From Episyrphus balteatus (Eukaryota > Arthropoda > Insecta > Diptera > Syrphidae), in assembly GCF_945859705.1 (NCBI RefSeq), contig NC_079136.1, positions 122,478,028 through 122,542,027 of the forward strand: a stretch of DNA of 64,000 nucleotides, read 5' to 3'. Both the position numbers and the translations under genes were made by a program. Positions 1-10,848 of the stretch are shown here, piece after piece. How positions within the stretch are numbered: the first letter of the stretch is position 1; each line of letters starts with the position of its first letter. The notes below the pieces were generated by a model. That model searched no databases. It was not told where the DNA came from and saw nothing but the letters and a program-made list of their open reading frames with translations.

Positions 1-2700
1 TTATTGGATGTGAACGTTGAACAATCGCACAATTTCCAACTTTAATTCGGCTTCACTTTCATAATGGAATCATTGAGTGCATTCAGTTTCCCGTTCAACT
101 GACATTAGATACGACGACGAATATTTTGGTTCTCGAGGAAGGAACTTCTCAACTCTCAATGTGCTTAGCACAGTCATGTTAAAATATAATCCGATACATT
201 TTGGTTTCAAAAGACTACTTTACAGCTCTTTGCAGGAGCTGGTCTGGATGTGACTACAACGCCATCATCGTGAGTAAGTACGTTTAAGCTGCATCTTTAA
301 ACTAAGCAGTGAATGTAATCCAAATTGCTAAAACATGTAGACTACATTGGCTCGGCCCGATAGAGTGAATGGACACAGCCCCTCAAGCCAAAATTTTAAT
401 ACCATCCGCAGAAGGAATTCATTAAAATTGAGAATTTAATTTCGTGATTATTTGAGAGAGGTTATAATTTTGTTGCTGTAAAACTATTTTCTCGAACACT
501 TAATACCACTTTCTATCTTCTTTCGAATCAAATCATGATTTTTGGATTTCCATTTTAAATTGAATCCAGAAAATTGATTCAAGGTTCAGGAGCACAAACA
601 CATACATAATGACACTAAAATTCAATATAAGTTCAAGTGACCTCAACTCCAAAAATTAATAAAGCGTTTCGCCCAGGTACGACAGTGGTCTCATCAGTTA
701 GATCTGTCGTACCCTTACTAAGACGCCTTATTTTGGTCACTAAAATACAAAAATAATAGTAACTGGAAAATTTAATTAACTTAATTGAAAAATCCATCAC
801 TCAATTGTTAGCTATTCTCTATGAATATCTTCTTTTTTATTACAAAGCTAAAAAAAAACCTTCGATTTAAAAAGTCAAGGTTCAAAACATCAAGACAAAG
901 ATAAATAACTATCCACGGCAAGAATCTACCACCTACCATCTCTTTCAAAACGTTTATCCTCTTTTTACCAGCCACATCTGTGCATTTCCTGTCGCCAATA
1001 CACCAACCCTCAATTACTCTGTTAGTTCTCTCACACTGTTTGCAATAAAATGTCCTTCTAACTTAATTGCAAAATCCTTGCAAAAAAAAAAAAAACTTCT
1101 CCAGCCAGCGCCCTTGGTTTTTGAATCACTGTCGTCGTCTCACCACCTCGAGCAATCAAAGCTGTATTATTTCATTTTTTTTTTACTATCAATGTCCATG
1201 ACCGGAATCATCACACAATTCACTTGCACAATGCATACTTTATCATCAGAGCATCTCTCAACCAGCAATATGTAGCACCTACTCTAGAATCTCCAATAAA
1301 ATTCATCAAACAACTTATAAAAACCGAAAAGAAGAAAACTTTGAGAATTTCCTAATACGGAAAACTCAATTGTTTTTTTGTTGTCACTGACAATCACTAT
1401 AACAATGACCCAAAAACCTAGAATCCTCTAAAATAGCAAAACAAGGTCTCGTAAAAAGAATAGGCAGTATAGGTACACTGCCGGTAAATAGAATAGGTTC
1501 ACCTTATAAACGGCAAGGGAGAGCTTTTTTCTCTTAAAAAAAGCTTTACAAAAATCCTTTCGAGAATGCAGTTTTAAAGCATGTCTTTTTTCTAACTATA
1601 AATCAGAAAGAGATAGTTGAAAAACTATTGTAACGGTAAATGTACATCCTGTTTGTGGAGTACAGTGAGGTTTATTTAAACATGTTTTAAGGGAAAACAG
1701 TTTCGAAAAAAAAAAAAAAAAAACCAAGTTGTAGACAGAACAAAATTTAGGTGTGTGTGTAAAATCGAGAAAAAATGAAAAACCGTAGAACTTAGTTAGC
1801 AGTTCTTTCTTTATGTAACAAAGAAAACAAAAAAAAAAAACTATAATAAAGATATGATACTCCATGATGATATTCCATTCTTCCGTATTAAAATCTTAAA
1901 TTAAATCTTCCCTTGCAAATACTCTACTCTTTGAACTGTAGAAAGATTGATGAGAATTGCCCAAACCTAGATCGCATGCAAATCCAATGGGAAACTCCGT
2001 TAAAACCTCAAAGAATCGAAAATACGTTGAATTTCGAAAAGTGTGACATGAGTTAAAAAAGAGATTTGCAGCGTGTGTATTCTTTCCGAGGAATTAAATA
2101 AAATTTGTGTATCTTTGAAGGTTTAAATCATTTCTAATTTCATTTAGAAAGGTGCGAACTACTTTTGCAGCGACATTATAGTCATTTCGAAGTAATGGTT
2201 ATAGTCGATATTCTATATTTGTATAAGACTGGTCTTGATTTTTCGTCGTCATGTTTCACTGCAAATTCATGCAAGATCACTCTCAAAATTACTTTTTCAA
2301 AGTTAAGTGATTAATTTAAGACTTTTTAGGTAGACTTTTCCGCAGATATTCACACCGTCAGAACAGTTTTACTGTAAAAACAATAGTAAAATATCGCACT
2401 TTTGTAATTGTCTTTCTACTCTTCGGACCTTTAAGTTATTGCAAAAGGTCGGAAATGTTTTGTTCGTGAATTCTACGAGTGTTGATAATAGTTTTCGAAT
2501 AAAATATAATAATAAATTCAATAAAAGAATCCTGAAGAAAGTAAACTTAAATTACATGAAAAAGTTTTACTATCCGAAACCTAATGGAGTTTTTTGAGAT
2601 AGTTGTTAACTTAAAGGTTTTTTTTTTTAAACAAATTCAGTAAAATAAAATCAATCTTATCGATTGAAACTACATAATTTTAAATTGATAATGTAGTCGT
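1..2700. other. AT-rich non-coding sequence, no gene recognised
   Basis: I see no supported exon here. The stretch probably belongs to the first intron of the CIDE-N gene whose first coding exon is at 5626-5757 on the minus strand. Visible small structures: a short hairpin at about 675-717 (GGTACGACAG against CTGTCGTACC), and the string AATAGAATAGGTTCA at 1487-1501, whose reverse complement recurs at 2730-2744 and 4851-4865. A splice-like stretch near 230-275 (ttgcag, then GTGAGT) is too short and too unlike any known protein to call. Confidence 0.5.
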
Positions 2701-3036
2701 TTTCGTCTCATTTCAACAAACAAGCCAAGTGAACCTATTCTATTGACCGATGAAAAAGGTCTTTTTTGGGAGCATTGCAATAAATTGTATTAATTTATTG
2801 TTTGAATAGTTTGGAATCAGCTTTTTTTTTTATAAATAATGCCTGATTCACAATATTGCGAGACGTAGAGACGAGAGCGTTGCGAGAGTCTCGTTGACAA
2901 TTTTAAAAATTTTCAAACAATGAATTTGTATGAAACAATTTTGAAAAAGGACGCAAGAGACGACGATTTTTCGAAAATGACATTTTAATATTAAAATATC
3001 CTATATGGATAAAAGTTTTCTCAATTTAAAAATTCG

Positions 3037-3095
3037 AGTTAGCCTAAATGACAAGGTGATTGCCTCCTCTTCAGAATCCAAGTTTTGTTTTTAAA
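3037..3095 (+). repeat. tRNA-derived SINE-like relic
   Basis: The stretch GTTAGCCTAAATGACAAGG, followed by GTGATTGCCTCC and GAATCC and then a T-rich tail, resembles the copies at 4545-4625 and 59467-59570. Those have a box A-like part near GTGRTT and a box B-like GAGTTCGATTC. It is much decayed. This is a family guess from spacing and motif similarity only. Confidence 0.3.
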
Positions 3096-4544
3096 TTATT
3101 TCTAGGAAAAAATAAAACCTTGAAATATAGGTATATTTTAATTCAAATAGTTTTTAAAGGCAAAATGAAGTATAACTTAGAGTGCCCGTATAGGGCCAGT
3201 AAGTAAGTTGTAAGCAATGTTGCCACAATGTTACAAGTGTAGCAAAAGTGTTACTTTTTTGAAATATTTAACAATTTTGTTACCATGTTACTTTTTATTC
3301 CGTTTTGTTACACTTTTTTTCAATAAAATTTTTGTTTGTTTTTCGTTGAAATAGATTGGAAGCACTTTTTTCTTCGACAATTTATCCAATAACTTTGACT
3401 ATTTTGCAGGCAACAATGATCTGTTCATGGTAAAAACGTTTTAAATCTATTTTTTGTATACCTATTTGTATTAGCTAAGGACAAAATGGATGGAGTTGGG
3501 AAAATTTAATGTGTTAATAATATAAAATTTGTATTTTTAGGCTAGACGCTCTAGCCAAGAAATTCCTCTCATAAATAGTTCTACCTTTCCGTTTTTAAAT
3601 TATTCCCCAATAAAAAAAAAATTAAAATTTATGCACTCAATTTCGAATGTAACAGTTATCAATCTTAAAATGTACCTATCTATAATCTAAAACCTCTTGA
3701 GGATTTATAATATCTTTTAACAATACACAAGAAGACAAAACTGATTAAAATGCAGATCTATTTTTCAGAAAAGAGATATAAAACCTAATAAATAGTTCCC
3801 CTCCTCCTCCAGTAGAGCGTTTTTTCTTTAACTTCATTAATTGAAACCTAGATAAGAAACGAAAAATCCTACACAAAAATGGCCCAATTAAAAATAATAA
3901 ATTAAAATTAAATTTTCTAAGTCCTCAAAGTCGTAAGCGAAAATGATAACGGAAAAATATCATCGAGACTTCTGTCAAAATAAAAAAAATAAGTTAAATT
4001 AAAATCAAGAAAAAAATATCAGAAAATACGTTTTTGAACAAAAAAAAAAATTAGAAATAAAAAATTCAAACCGTCAACACAGTTCTTTGTAACAGAAAAA
4101 AGGGCCATGAAAACTCTCCTTATAATCCGGAATTGTTTTCTACAGCAGCTGTGTACTGAAAAACGGAAAGCATATTGAAATTTTAATTTCGTTGATAAAA
4201 TTTTGTTTCGGCTTCATATTAGGCTCAAACTAAAAATTTCGCTCTGCTTTTTGAAAAGTGAAAATTCTACTAGTTTATTTTATTTCACCTCTATTTCGCT
4301 GCAGCAGCCAGCTAGACTTCGTAATAATAAGCTTTCAAATAAGATAAGATTCGATTTATGACTTTTTTTTATTTTGTTACGCTTTTTTCCCATTTGTTAC
4401 GCTTTTTGAACAATGTTGTTACTTTTTTAAAAAAAGCCTGCGGCAACACTGGTTGTAAGTAATTGATAAGTAGGCTAGTTTTTATGAATTTTTGTCTAGC
4501 TTTAAGATAGTTTTAAGTTGATGAATAGTAAAAATGAATTTAAA

Positions 4545-4625
4545 AAAAAAAAAGTGATTACCTCCCAATCTCACCGGCCTGAGTTCGATTCTCAGAATAT
4601 ATTGTTGTTTTTTTATTTTTGTTTA
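4545..4625 (+). repeat. tRNA-derived SINE-like relic with box B
   Basis: GTGATTACCTCCCAATC is followed by GGCCTGAGTTCGATTCTCAG, a good match to an RNA polymerase III box B, and then by a T-rich tail. The same order is seen at 59467-59570. It lies inside the 2725-4870 fold-back. It could also be a decayed tRNA pseudogene. Confidence 0.4.
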
Positions 4626-5093
4626 CTTAATAAAATAAAAAAAAAAAATCACGGTATTGTGAACTGCCGAACAATTTTAAAACGATTTGTTTTAAATAGA
4701 AAACCTTCAGAAAAATCGGAACTCTCTCGTCTCGTCGTCTTGCAATATTATGAATTAGGCTTAAGTCCTAAAAAGAAATATCCTTGAATAAAAATCATAA
4801 AAAAAGGTTTTCTTGTAAGTGCAAAATTCAATTATTTATCGTTTGTAGGATGAACCTATTCTATTGATTAGCAGTGTATATGGATAGCAGTTATAGAGCA
4901 ACAATTAGTATCACAAAAAACAACAACAACGAGATAGAATATAGAAAAGGAAAAGGTGGGACATTCTACAAAAAAAAAAAAAAAAACAACAATCCAAAAT
5001 GACCGTGACCAACATTCCCACACACAATTCTCTATCGTAGAAAAGGACATAGTCAAAGTTAAAGGTTGAATGTCCTTGCTCCACATTGTATAT

Positions 5094-5132
5094 TTGTGTG
5101 TGTGTGTGTTTGATAATACACACACACACAAA
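5094..5132. repeat. Inverted GT/CA microsatellite
   Basis: A (TG)n run at about 5094-5110 is followed after a short TTTGATAAT spacer by a (CA)n run at about 5119-5130, so the two can pair as a hairpin. No gene is implied. Confidence 0.6.
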
Positions 5133-5625
5133 AAAAAAATACATAAACTCAACCTTGACAAGGAAAGAAAAAGGATATAATCTCTGTTTAGGAACAAACA
5201 GCAGAAGAGCCGATAGAGCAAAAAGCAACAGGTTGCATTTCCAAAGAGTAAAAGTGGCAGCCGCCACTGCTGCTGTGGTGGGTGCCCTTTTTAAAATTCA
5301 CTTCCCTTTCTCTAGTGCGCAACAACAAAAGAAAGAAAGATTGAACAAAAAAAAAGGGACACACGACAAGTCTCAGGAATGGAAAATAAAACAAAAAGGG
5401 AGATGATTTTCTATATACTAGAACGAGGCAGTGACATTGAAAGGCTACCGAGAACGAGAATGGGCTACGAATTGAATTCCGGGGGAGAGCGAAGCGACAT
5501 GGTGGTGGTGTGTCCTTGCAAAAATTTCCACAAAATTAAGACGCAATTTGTTTGTTTAAAATGTTTATAACTGTTTTAACGAAATAAATGGAAATGGAAA
5601 AAAGAAATATATAAAGAATACTTAC

Positions 5626-5757
5626 AGGAAACTTTAACTTGGCTTTGTCCAAGAGCATCTTCAAAGAATTAGCTCCAATTCCGTATTTTTTAGTTCTAGC
5701 GTTATCAGTGACCTTGTAACCTTTCATTTTCTTTGTTGTTCCAAATAGATTTAGCAT
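5626..5757 (-). CDS. First coding exon of a CIDE-N domain protein (CAD/DFF40 or Drep type), partial
   Basis: The exon codes for 44 residues from the ATG at 5757 and ends phase 0 at a consensus donor (CCT|GTAAG at 5626/5625). The peptide starts MLNLFGTTKKMKGYKVTDNA and continues with a KYGIGANSLKMLLDKA segment. The order (basic K-x-Y-K-V-x-D, then R-x-x-K-x-G-I-x-A-x-S-L-x-x-L-L-x-K-A and a final K-F-P) is that of the first half of a CIDE-N domain, the interaction domain of the apoptotic nuclease CAD/DFF40, its inhibitor ICAD and insect Drep proteins. The short leader before the domain fits CAD best. Later exons would lie at lower coordinates; none could be recognised in 1-5600, so the intron is at least 5.6 kb or the gene is broken. 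The family call rests on motif memory, not on a search. Confidence 0.5.
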
Positions 5758-6240
5758 AGCAGGACAAATTTGGAAAAAAAAGGAAATGTTATTGGAAAAC
5801 TTTTGTTGTTTATTTTTTTGATACAATCTTGAAAGAACACTTGGAAGAGGATTGCTATTATTTCTTATTGAATGACCACAAATCACAAAAAACCAACAAG
5901 ACCAACCAGAGATTGTTCTGGCTCTGGAATTCGATTGACTTCTTTTTGCAGAGGAATGTATATCCTTTTTTTTTGTCGTCTTATCTCTCTTGTTTATTGC
6001 ATTTTCCCCGTTCGACTGTGAAATGTCAAATGAAAAATTGTTGTTTTTTTTTTTGTATTTTGTGTTTCTGTTCTGTTAGTAGACATGCGTGTAGAATGTT
6101 GTTTACATTTTTTTCGCGCAGTTTTTTTAACGAAAGAAGCAATGCCAGATGTGATGAAATTTTTTATTTTAATTTTTTTTTTTTAGAAAAATAAAAAAAA
6201 TTTTTAAGTAAAATTCATATTCACTAAAATTTGAAATTCA
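5758..6240. other. Upstream flank of the CIDE-N exon
   Basis: This is T-rich sequence without a supported gene. It should hold the 5' UTR and promoter of the minus-strand exon at 5626-5757, but no TATA box or convincing initiator was recognised. Confidence 0.3.
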
Positions 6241-6246
6241 TTTAAA

Positions 6247-6735
6247 GGCTTGGCCACACTGGAGGGTATGCGGTAGCGGTACGGGTAGCGGTGAGGGTAC
6301 TTGTATGAAAAAAATTCCAAACTGACACATCAACGTTCAGGTGTGGAATTTTTTTAGTACAAATATCGTTACCGCTATACCGCATACCCTCCGGTGTGGC
6401 CAAGCCTTAAGGCTTGACCACACCAAAGGGTACATGCGGTAGCGGTACGGGTAATTGTATGAAAAAAATTCCACATCTGAACGTTGATGTGTCAGTTTGG
6501 AATTTTTTTCATACAAGTACCCGTACCGCTACCGCATGTACCCTTCGGTGTGGCCAAGCCTTTAAGGCTTGGCCACACCGGAGGGTACGCGGTAGAGGTA
6601 CAGGTAACGGTACGGGTATTTGTATGGAAAAAATTCCAAACTGACACATCAACGTTCGGGTGTGGAATTTTTTTAATACAAATATCGTTGCCGCTACCCG
6701 TACCGCTACCGCGTACCCTCCGGTGTGGCCAAGCC
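6247..6735. mobile_element. Tandem array of three TTAA-flanked hairpin MITEs
   Basis: Three units lie head to tail: 6247-6406 (160 bp), 6411-6560 (150 bp) and 6566-6735 (170 bp). Each starts GGCTTGGCCACAC (with small changes) and ends in its reverse complement. Each is nearly a full-length hairpin: long GC-rich arms containing GCGGTAGCGGTACGGG and its complement, then ATG-AAAAAAATTCCA, then a short loop. Neighbouring units are separated by a single TTAA (TTTAA at the second junction), so they appear to share target duplications. TTAA duplication is typical of piggyBac-type and some other DNA transposons; no transposase is present. Related units lie at 8486-8555 (half) and 16970-17294 (two). 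Confidence 0.75.
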
Positions 6736-6891
6736 TTTAAACATGATTTCTTTGCATATAGAAATTATTGATCTGCTGGTACCACTACTTCAAACTAGAA
6801 AAAAAAACACAAAATAAAATAAAATTAAAAAAAAAAAATAAAATAAAACCAATTAAATTTTTTCTGACAAGTGTGAATATTATTGAAGTTA

Positions 6892-7915
6892 AGGCCCCAA
6901 CCCATAGAATCCGTTGCGTCCGTGTCCGTTGCGTCAATCAATCCGTTGAAGTTGAAGGATGGGACAGAAAGGGGCGATCCATAGAATACGTCGTATATGA
7001 CGAATTGCTTTTTGACAGCTCACTTCAAATTCCAAGGTGTGTTCGATATTTTATCGCTGAATGTGCACTAAGGCCGTGTGTGAATTGCGTTAAATAGTTA
7101 ACACCGTGTAAAATTTTTGACACTATTGAGGTGAATAAGAAATTTTCAGCTGTTAAAAATTTATTGGGCTCTGGGACCTGGTTAAATTTGAGTTAAATTT
7201 TTTTTGCAAATGGTTTTGTTTTGTGTTTTTTTTTTTTATTAAAAAGAAGTATCATGACAGAAAAAAGGCAAAAAAAAATTTAAACAATAAATTTTTTTTT
7301 TTGGAATTTTTTTGTTCACCTCAATAGTGTCAAAAATTTTACACGGTGTTAACTATTTAACGCAATTCACACACGACCTAAGGAAGTTCTGATCCAAGAA
7401 ATTATTGTTGTTCTTTTTTTTAATAAAATAAAATGCGCGACTAGATTTCATGTAGGTACTTGCTCTTCAGTTAAAAACAATTTTTTATAATAAATTATGA
7501 GTTGTAGGTATGACTTTGGCATAATAAAATTGAACTCTACAACAGAATTTAAGTATTTAATTGATATAATTTATTAGATATATATCATTAATTGTTACTT
7601 TAATTACATTTTCTTCACAAAAAAACAATTAAAGTTCACAATTCATAAAATCGGAGAAGAAAAGAACACAGTTCTTAGTTCTGAAATTCCCCAGTGTGCA
7701 CTCAGAAACAGAAAATCGAACTGATCTATTGTTGACAACCAATGTCAAAGGATACGACGGATGAAAAAGTAGAAAGTTGGGCTACTTCTTCCGTCGAACC
7801 CTTCGGCCTCCGTCCGATACGTCGCTTATGGGTCGCTTCCCATAAGAACGTGTGTATTTTATCGTGCTGTCAGTTGAAAACTTCGACGCAACGGATTCTA
7901 TGGGTTGGGCGCCCT
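6892..7915. mobile_element. Non-autonomous DNA transposon with TTA duplication
   Basis: The left end AGGCCCCAACCCATAG followed by AATCCGTTGCGTC matches, reversed, the right end at about 7885-7915 (GACGCAACGGATTC, TATGGGTTGGGC). The flanks are TTA at 6889-6891 and TTA at 7916-7918. A second, smaller MITE (7072-7378) sits inside it. No transposase was found. The 3-bp TTA target and the G-rich ends fit a PIF/Harbinger-like origin (inference). Confidence 0.6.
7072..7378. mobile_element. Tourist-like MITE with TAA duplication
   Basis: The terminal inverted repeats are about 60 bp and almost perfect, starting GG(C/T)CGTGTGTGAATTGCG; the two arms differ by only a few bases. The flanks are TAA at 7069-7071 and TAA at 7379-7381. 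It is nested inside the 6892-7915 element. The interior is A/T-rich without coding potential. TAA target and GG-starting ends suggest PIF/Harbinger (Tourist) parentage. Confidence 0.75.
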
Positions 7916-7950
7916 TTATACTTCTTTTGCAGCGTTGGGGTATTAACATT

Positions 7951-8433
7951 TAGGGTAGAGTTGCCTACTTTCGGTCGTCTCCAGTTTCCCGCCACCTTTT
8001 GGAAAATCGTTATAACTAGTGATATCGTAGGGTTAATTCAAAATTTTCGTTTTTTACTGTTCTAACATATAAGAGTACAGTATATAAGTGCCTGGCTACA
8101 CGGTGCTTTTCCAATCGCCTAAGCAGTGAGTTTGTAGGCAAGAGGGATGAGGAGTGAAGGGGGGAGATGCTCACGAAGAAAAATGAATTTTCTGAGGGTA
8201 GTACAGTTCCATTGCTAAATTTTTCCTCTTTTTGACGTTTGTTCCTAGAAAATGTAAAATTGGAACGTGATTGGGCACAACAGTGTGTAGCCACCGCATG
8301 TGATTTTTCAATCGATTGAAAAATCACTGTGTAGCCAGGCACTAAGAGCAAAAATTTGGAATTTGGAACCCTACAAAATCACTAGTTGTAACGATTTTCC
8401 GCAAGGTTGCTGCAATTAGGCAACTCTACCCTA
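7951..8433. mobile_element. Fold-back element around a nested MITE
   Basis: The left arm, about 7951-8035, starts TAGGGTAGAGTTGCCTA and contains GGAAAATCGTTATAACTAG. Reversed, it matches about 8365-8433, with GTTACAACTAGTGAT. Arm identity is moderate. No clear target duplication was found. The centre is occupied by the 8088-8342 MITE. Confidence 0.5.
8088..8342. mobile_element. MITE with TAA duplication
   Basis: The ends read GTGCCTGGCTACAC and GTGTAGCCAGGCAC; the similarity runs on as (C/A)GTG-x-TTTT-CAATCG. The flanks are TAA at 8085-8087 and TAA at 8343-8345. Length 255 bp. The middle shows no coding capacity. Confidence 0.65.
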
Positions 8434-8485
8434 AAAAACATGCTGTAGAACTTTTTACTAGCTTCAAAATTTCGTTTGGTATTAA

Positions 8486-8555
8486 GGCTTGGCCACACCG
8501 GAGGGTAGATATGCGGTAGCGATACGGGTAGCGGTAACGATATTTGTATTAAAAA
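8486..8555. mobile_element. Half copy of the GGCTTGGCCACAC hairpin MITE
   Basis: The left arm only (GGCTTGGCCACACCGG to about ATTTGTATT) is present after a TTAA at 8482-8485; then the sequence runs into an A tract and a different repeat. The right arm is missing, so the copy is truncated or was rearranged. Confidence 0.65.
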
Positions 8556-8561
8556 AAAAAA

Positions 8562-8660
8562 AATCATGTGTGCAATTCACACGTTGTTTAAGTGAAACCT
8601 TTAAAATCATTAAAAAAAAAAACGGAAAAATATAACTTTTTTTATTCCATCACTTTTTTT
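8562..8660. repeat. Left member of an inverted pair flanking the DUF4806 element
   Basis: ATCATGTGTGCAATTCACACG, then AAGTGAAACCTTTAAAA and TTTATTCCATCA, recur in reverse orientation at about 16775-16870. The pair lies just outside the proposed element at 8837-16668, which suggests that the element landed inside an older inverted repeat, or that the true element is longer. Confidence 0.5.
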
Positions 8661-8849
8661 TATATGACAACCCAATTTACAATGATCTACAAAATAACAC
8701 AATCTTAAATTGAAAAACTTGAAAAAAAATGTGGAGATCTGTTGCCGATGACCAGCCACCAGTGTAGGAAGTACCGTAATCTCAGTTTGAAATTTTGACA
8801 TGATTGGCTTAAGAAATTCTTACTTTTTTTGTAGGTATCCCAAGTAACA

Positions 8850-9535
8850 ATTTCAAACCTCGGTTACAAAATAACCAAAGTTATAAAATAACTGCAAATA
8901 ACCGCGGTCATAAAGCGGCTATAAACGGGTTGTTAAAAGTCTGTGGTTAATTTTATGTTAGAAAAAAAACCCAGTATTTTCGAAGGTTTGTTCTGGGTTA
9001 AAATTATACGTAAAATAAACTTTTAAGTCATAAATTAGTTTCAAAAATTCCATTTTTAAACTAAGGAAATATTTTGGCTATTTATTTACTTTTATAAAAC
9101 CCAGGTTACATTCTTGTTATTTTTTCAACCCAATTTTTTTGGTTAAATTATAACCTCAGTTTGAAGTTGGTTTTAAAATAACCAAATTTCTTCAAAAGTT
9201 TCAGAAAAGTATTTTAATAACTCGTTTTTGACACAAAGTCATAAATAAGTTTTTAAATAACTTCTAGATTTGTGTTTTAAGGGTTCAAAAATAACCAAAT
9301 TTTGACTCCAAGTTTGAAGTAAGTATTTTAATAACTTTTTTTTCGCACAAAAAGTTGTTTTTAGGTTAGAATTTAACCACATCTGATCTCAAAGTTTTAA
9401 ATAAGTATTATAATAACTCTTTTTTTACCCAAAAAGTTATTTATTGGTTATAAATTAACCAAATTTTATCTATAGTTTGAAACGAGTTTTTAAATTACTC
9501 ACTTTAAGATGGAAGTTGTTTATTGGTTTAAAATT
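8850..9535. repeat. Degenerate ATAACC/AAGTTTGAAGTAAG repeats, left array
   Basis: Diverged repeats in which AAAATAACCAAA or AATTAACCAAATTT alternates with AAGTTTGAAGTAAGTATTTT and AATAACT. Unit spacing is loosely 60-120 bp. They grade into the regular 237-bp array that follows. The density of TAAC/GTTA motifs resembles that of the right array. Confidence 0.6.
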
Positions 9536-10260
9536 AACCCATTATAAATCCTAAGTTTAAAGTAAGTTTCTAATTAACTTCTTTATTTGTCTTTTATGGG
9601 CTAAAAAATAACCAAATTTTCATTACAAGTTTCAAGTAAGTATTTAAATAACTCCTTTTTTACACAAAAAGCTATTTATAGACTAGAAATTAACCAAATT
9701 TGACCTTAAGTTTGAAACGAGATTTTAAATTACTGACTTTTTACCATTAAAGTTGTTTAGTTGTTTAAAATTAACCCATTATAAATCCTAAGTTTAAAGT
9801 AAGTTTCTAATTAACTTCTTTATTTGTCTTTTATGGGCTAAAAAATAACCAGATTTTCATTACAAGTTTCAAGTAAGTATTTAAATAACTCCTTTTTTAC
9901 ACAAAAAGCTATTTATAGACTAGAAATTAAGCAAATTTGACCTTAAGTTTGAAACGAGATTTTAAATTACTGACTTTTTACCATTAAAGTTGTTTAGTGG
10001 TTTAAAATTAACCCATTATAAATCCTAAGTTTAAAGAAAGTTTCTAATTTACTTCTTTATTTGTCTTTTATGGGCTAAAAAATAACCAGATTTTCATTAC
10101 AAGTTTCAAGTAAGTATTTAAATAACTCCTTTTTTACACAAAAAGCTATTTATAGACTAGAAATTAACCAAATTTGACCTTAAGTGTGAAACGAGATTTA
10201 AAATTACTGACTTTTTACCATGAAAGTTGTTTATTGGTTTAAAATTAACCCATTATAAAT
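9536..10260. repeat. 237-bp tandem repeat, three full units
   Basis: The string AACCCATTATAAATCC starts at 9536, 9773, 10010 and 10247, exactly 237 bp apart each time, and the sequence between is nearly identical in the three units. Such even spacing shows recent tandem duplication. Each unit is itself made of related subunits ending in TAAATAACT or TAATTAACT. Confidence 0.85.
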
Positions 10261-10419
10261 CCTAAGTTTAAAGTAAGTTTTTAAATAACTACTATAAGTA
10301 CGTATAAGTTTTTAATCAACTCGTTATTTACCTTTTAACAACCCTGGTAATTTTTCAACTAAGTTCCAACCCAATTTCAACTAACCAACAACTCTCTACA
10401 CATACACATTCACCATACT

Positions 10420-10581
10420 CGAGCGTCGCGCGTCGCCTATCATATTTTTGTCTCTCATTTTTCTCAGATCTCTCAGTATTCTTTTGTGGCTGGTGGTGAC
10501 AAGTTATTGTGCGCGAAAGTTATTGTGAAAAAATATAAATTAAATTAAAAAAAATATCTATCTGTGAAAAATTATTAAGAG
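10420..10581 (+). promoter_or_regulatory. Likely promoter and 5' UTR exon of the DUF4806 gene
   Basis: A less A/T-rich stretch with TCGAGCGTCGCGCGTCG lies at about 10420. An initiator-like TCAGTA is at 10473-10478, and the exon would end AGAG|GTAAGT at 10581/10582. The matching acceptor (TTTTTTTCCATTAG) ends at 11250, 16 bases before the ATG at 11267. The transcription start itself is inferred. Confidence 0.4.
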
Positions 10582-10624
10582 GTAAGTTATTTGTTTATAA
10601 TTTATTTTAAATATTAAATATTGT

Positions 10625-10759
10625 TGTTTATGTTGAATCGGGGTTTTTTGGTCACTTCCTTTTATATGCAAATAAAAATCTTTATTTCATACTATTTTAT
10701 TTTTTATTTTATTTGCATATAAAAGGAAGTGACCAAAAAAGCCCGATTCAACATAAACA
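10625..10759. mobile_element. Short hairpin MITE in the 5' UTR intron
   Basis: Arms of about 52 bp (TGTTTATGTTGAATCGGG, then TTTTTTGGTCACTTCC) pair with the reverse complement at about 10708-10759, with one or two mismatches and a spacer of about 30 bp. It is flanked by a direct repeat of TTATTTGTTTATAATTTATT (about 10588 and 10816), longer than a target duplication. Confidence 0.65.
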
Positions 10760-10848
10760 TTAATAGTTCAAATAATTGGTCAAATTATCATTAATTTAAT
10801 TAATATTAAATATTGTTATTTGTTTATAATTTATTTTAAATATTGTTT

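Larger units (their letters stand above)
2725..4870. repeat. Decayed fold-back repeat with a nested inner inverted pair
   Basis: Two stretches face each other: about 2843-2900 (ATTCACAATATTGCGAGACG) and, reversed, about 4715-4768 (ATTCATAATATTGCAAGACG). Inside them a second inverted pair joins about 3205-3310 with 4370-4455; both are rich in GTTAC and carry a GTTGCC(A/G)CA core. TGAACCTATTCTATTGA occurs in direct orientation at 2730-2746 and 4851-4867, just outside the outer pair, so it may mark a target duplication or part of a larger repeat. The two arms differ clearly, which suggests an old element. No coding region was seen. Confidence 0.45.

Noticed and set aside
230..280. Splice-like microexon with ttgcag and GTGAGT, or a minus-strand DDGVVVTSR frame that might continue CIDE-N
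   Set aside because: The plus-strand piece is 34 bases with no protein likeness. The minus-strand frame has the right DDG but not the expected following residues, and its borders are unconvincing.
4868..5406. Overlapping frames of about 106-118 codons on both strands near 4868-5406
   Set aside because: They run through poly(A), (GT)n and (AC)n tracts, are rich in Phe/Lys/Cys, and have no domain likeness or splice support.
6414..6771. Frames of 76 and 95 codons in the MITE array
   Set aside because: They are translations of the hairpin repeat, recur in each unit and have no other support.
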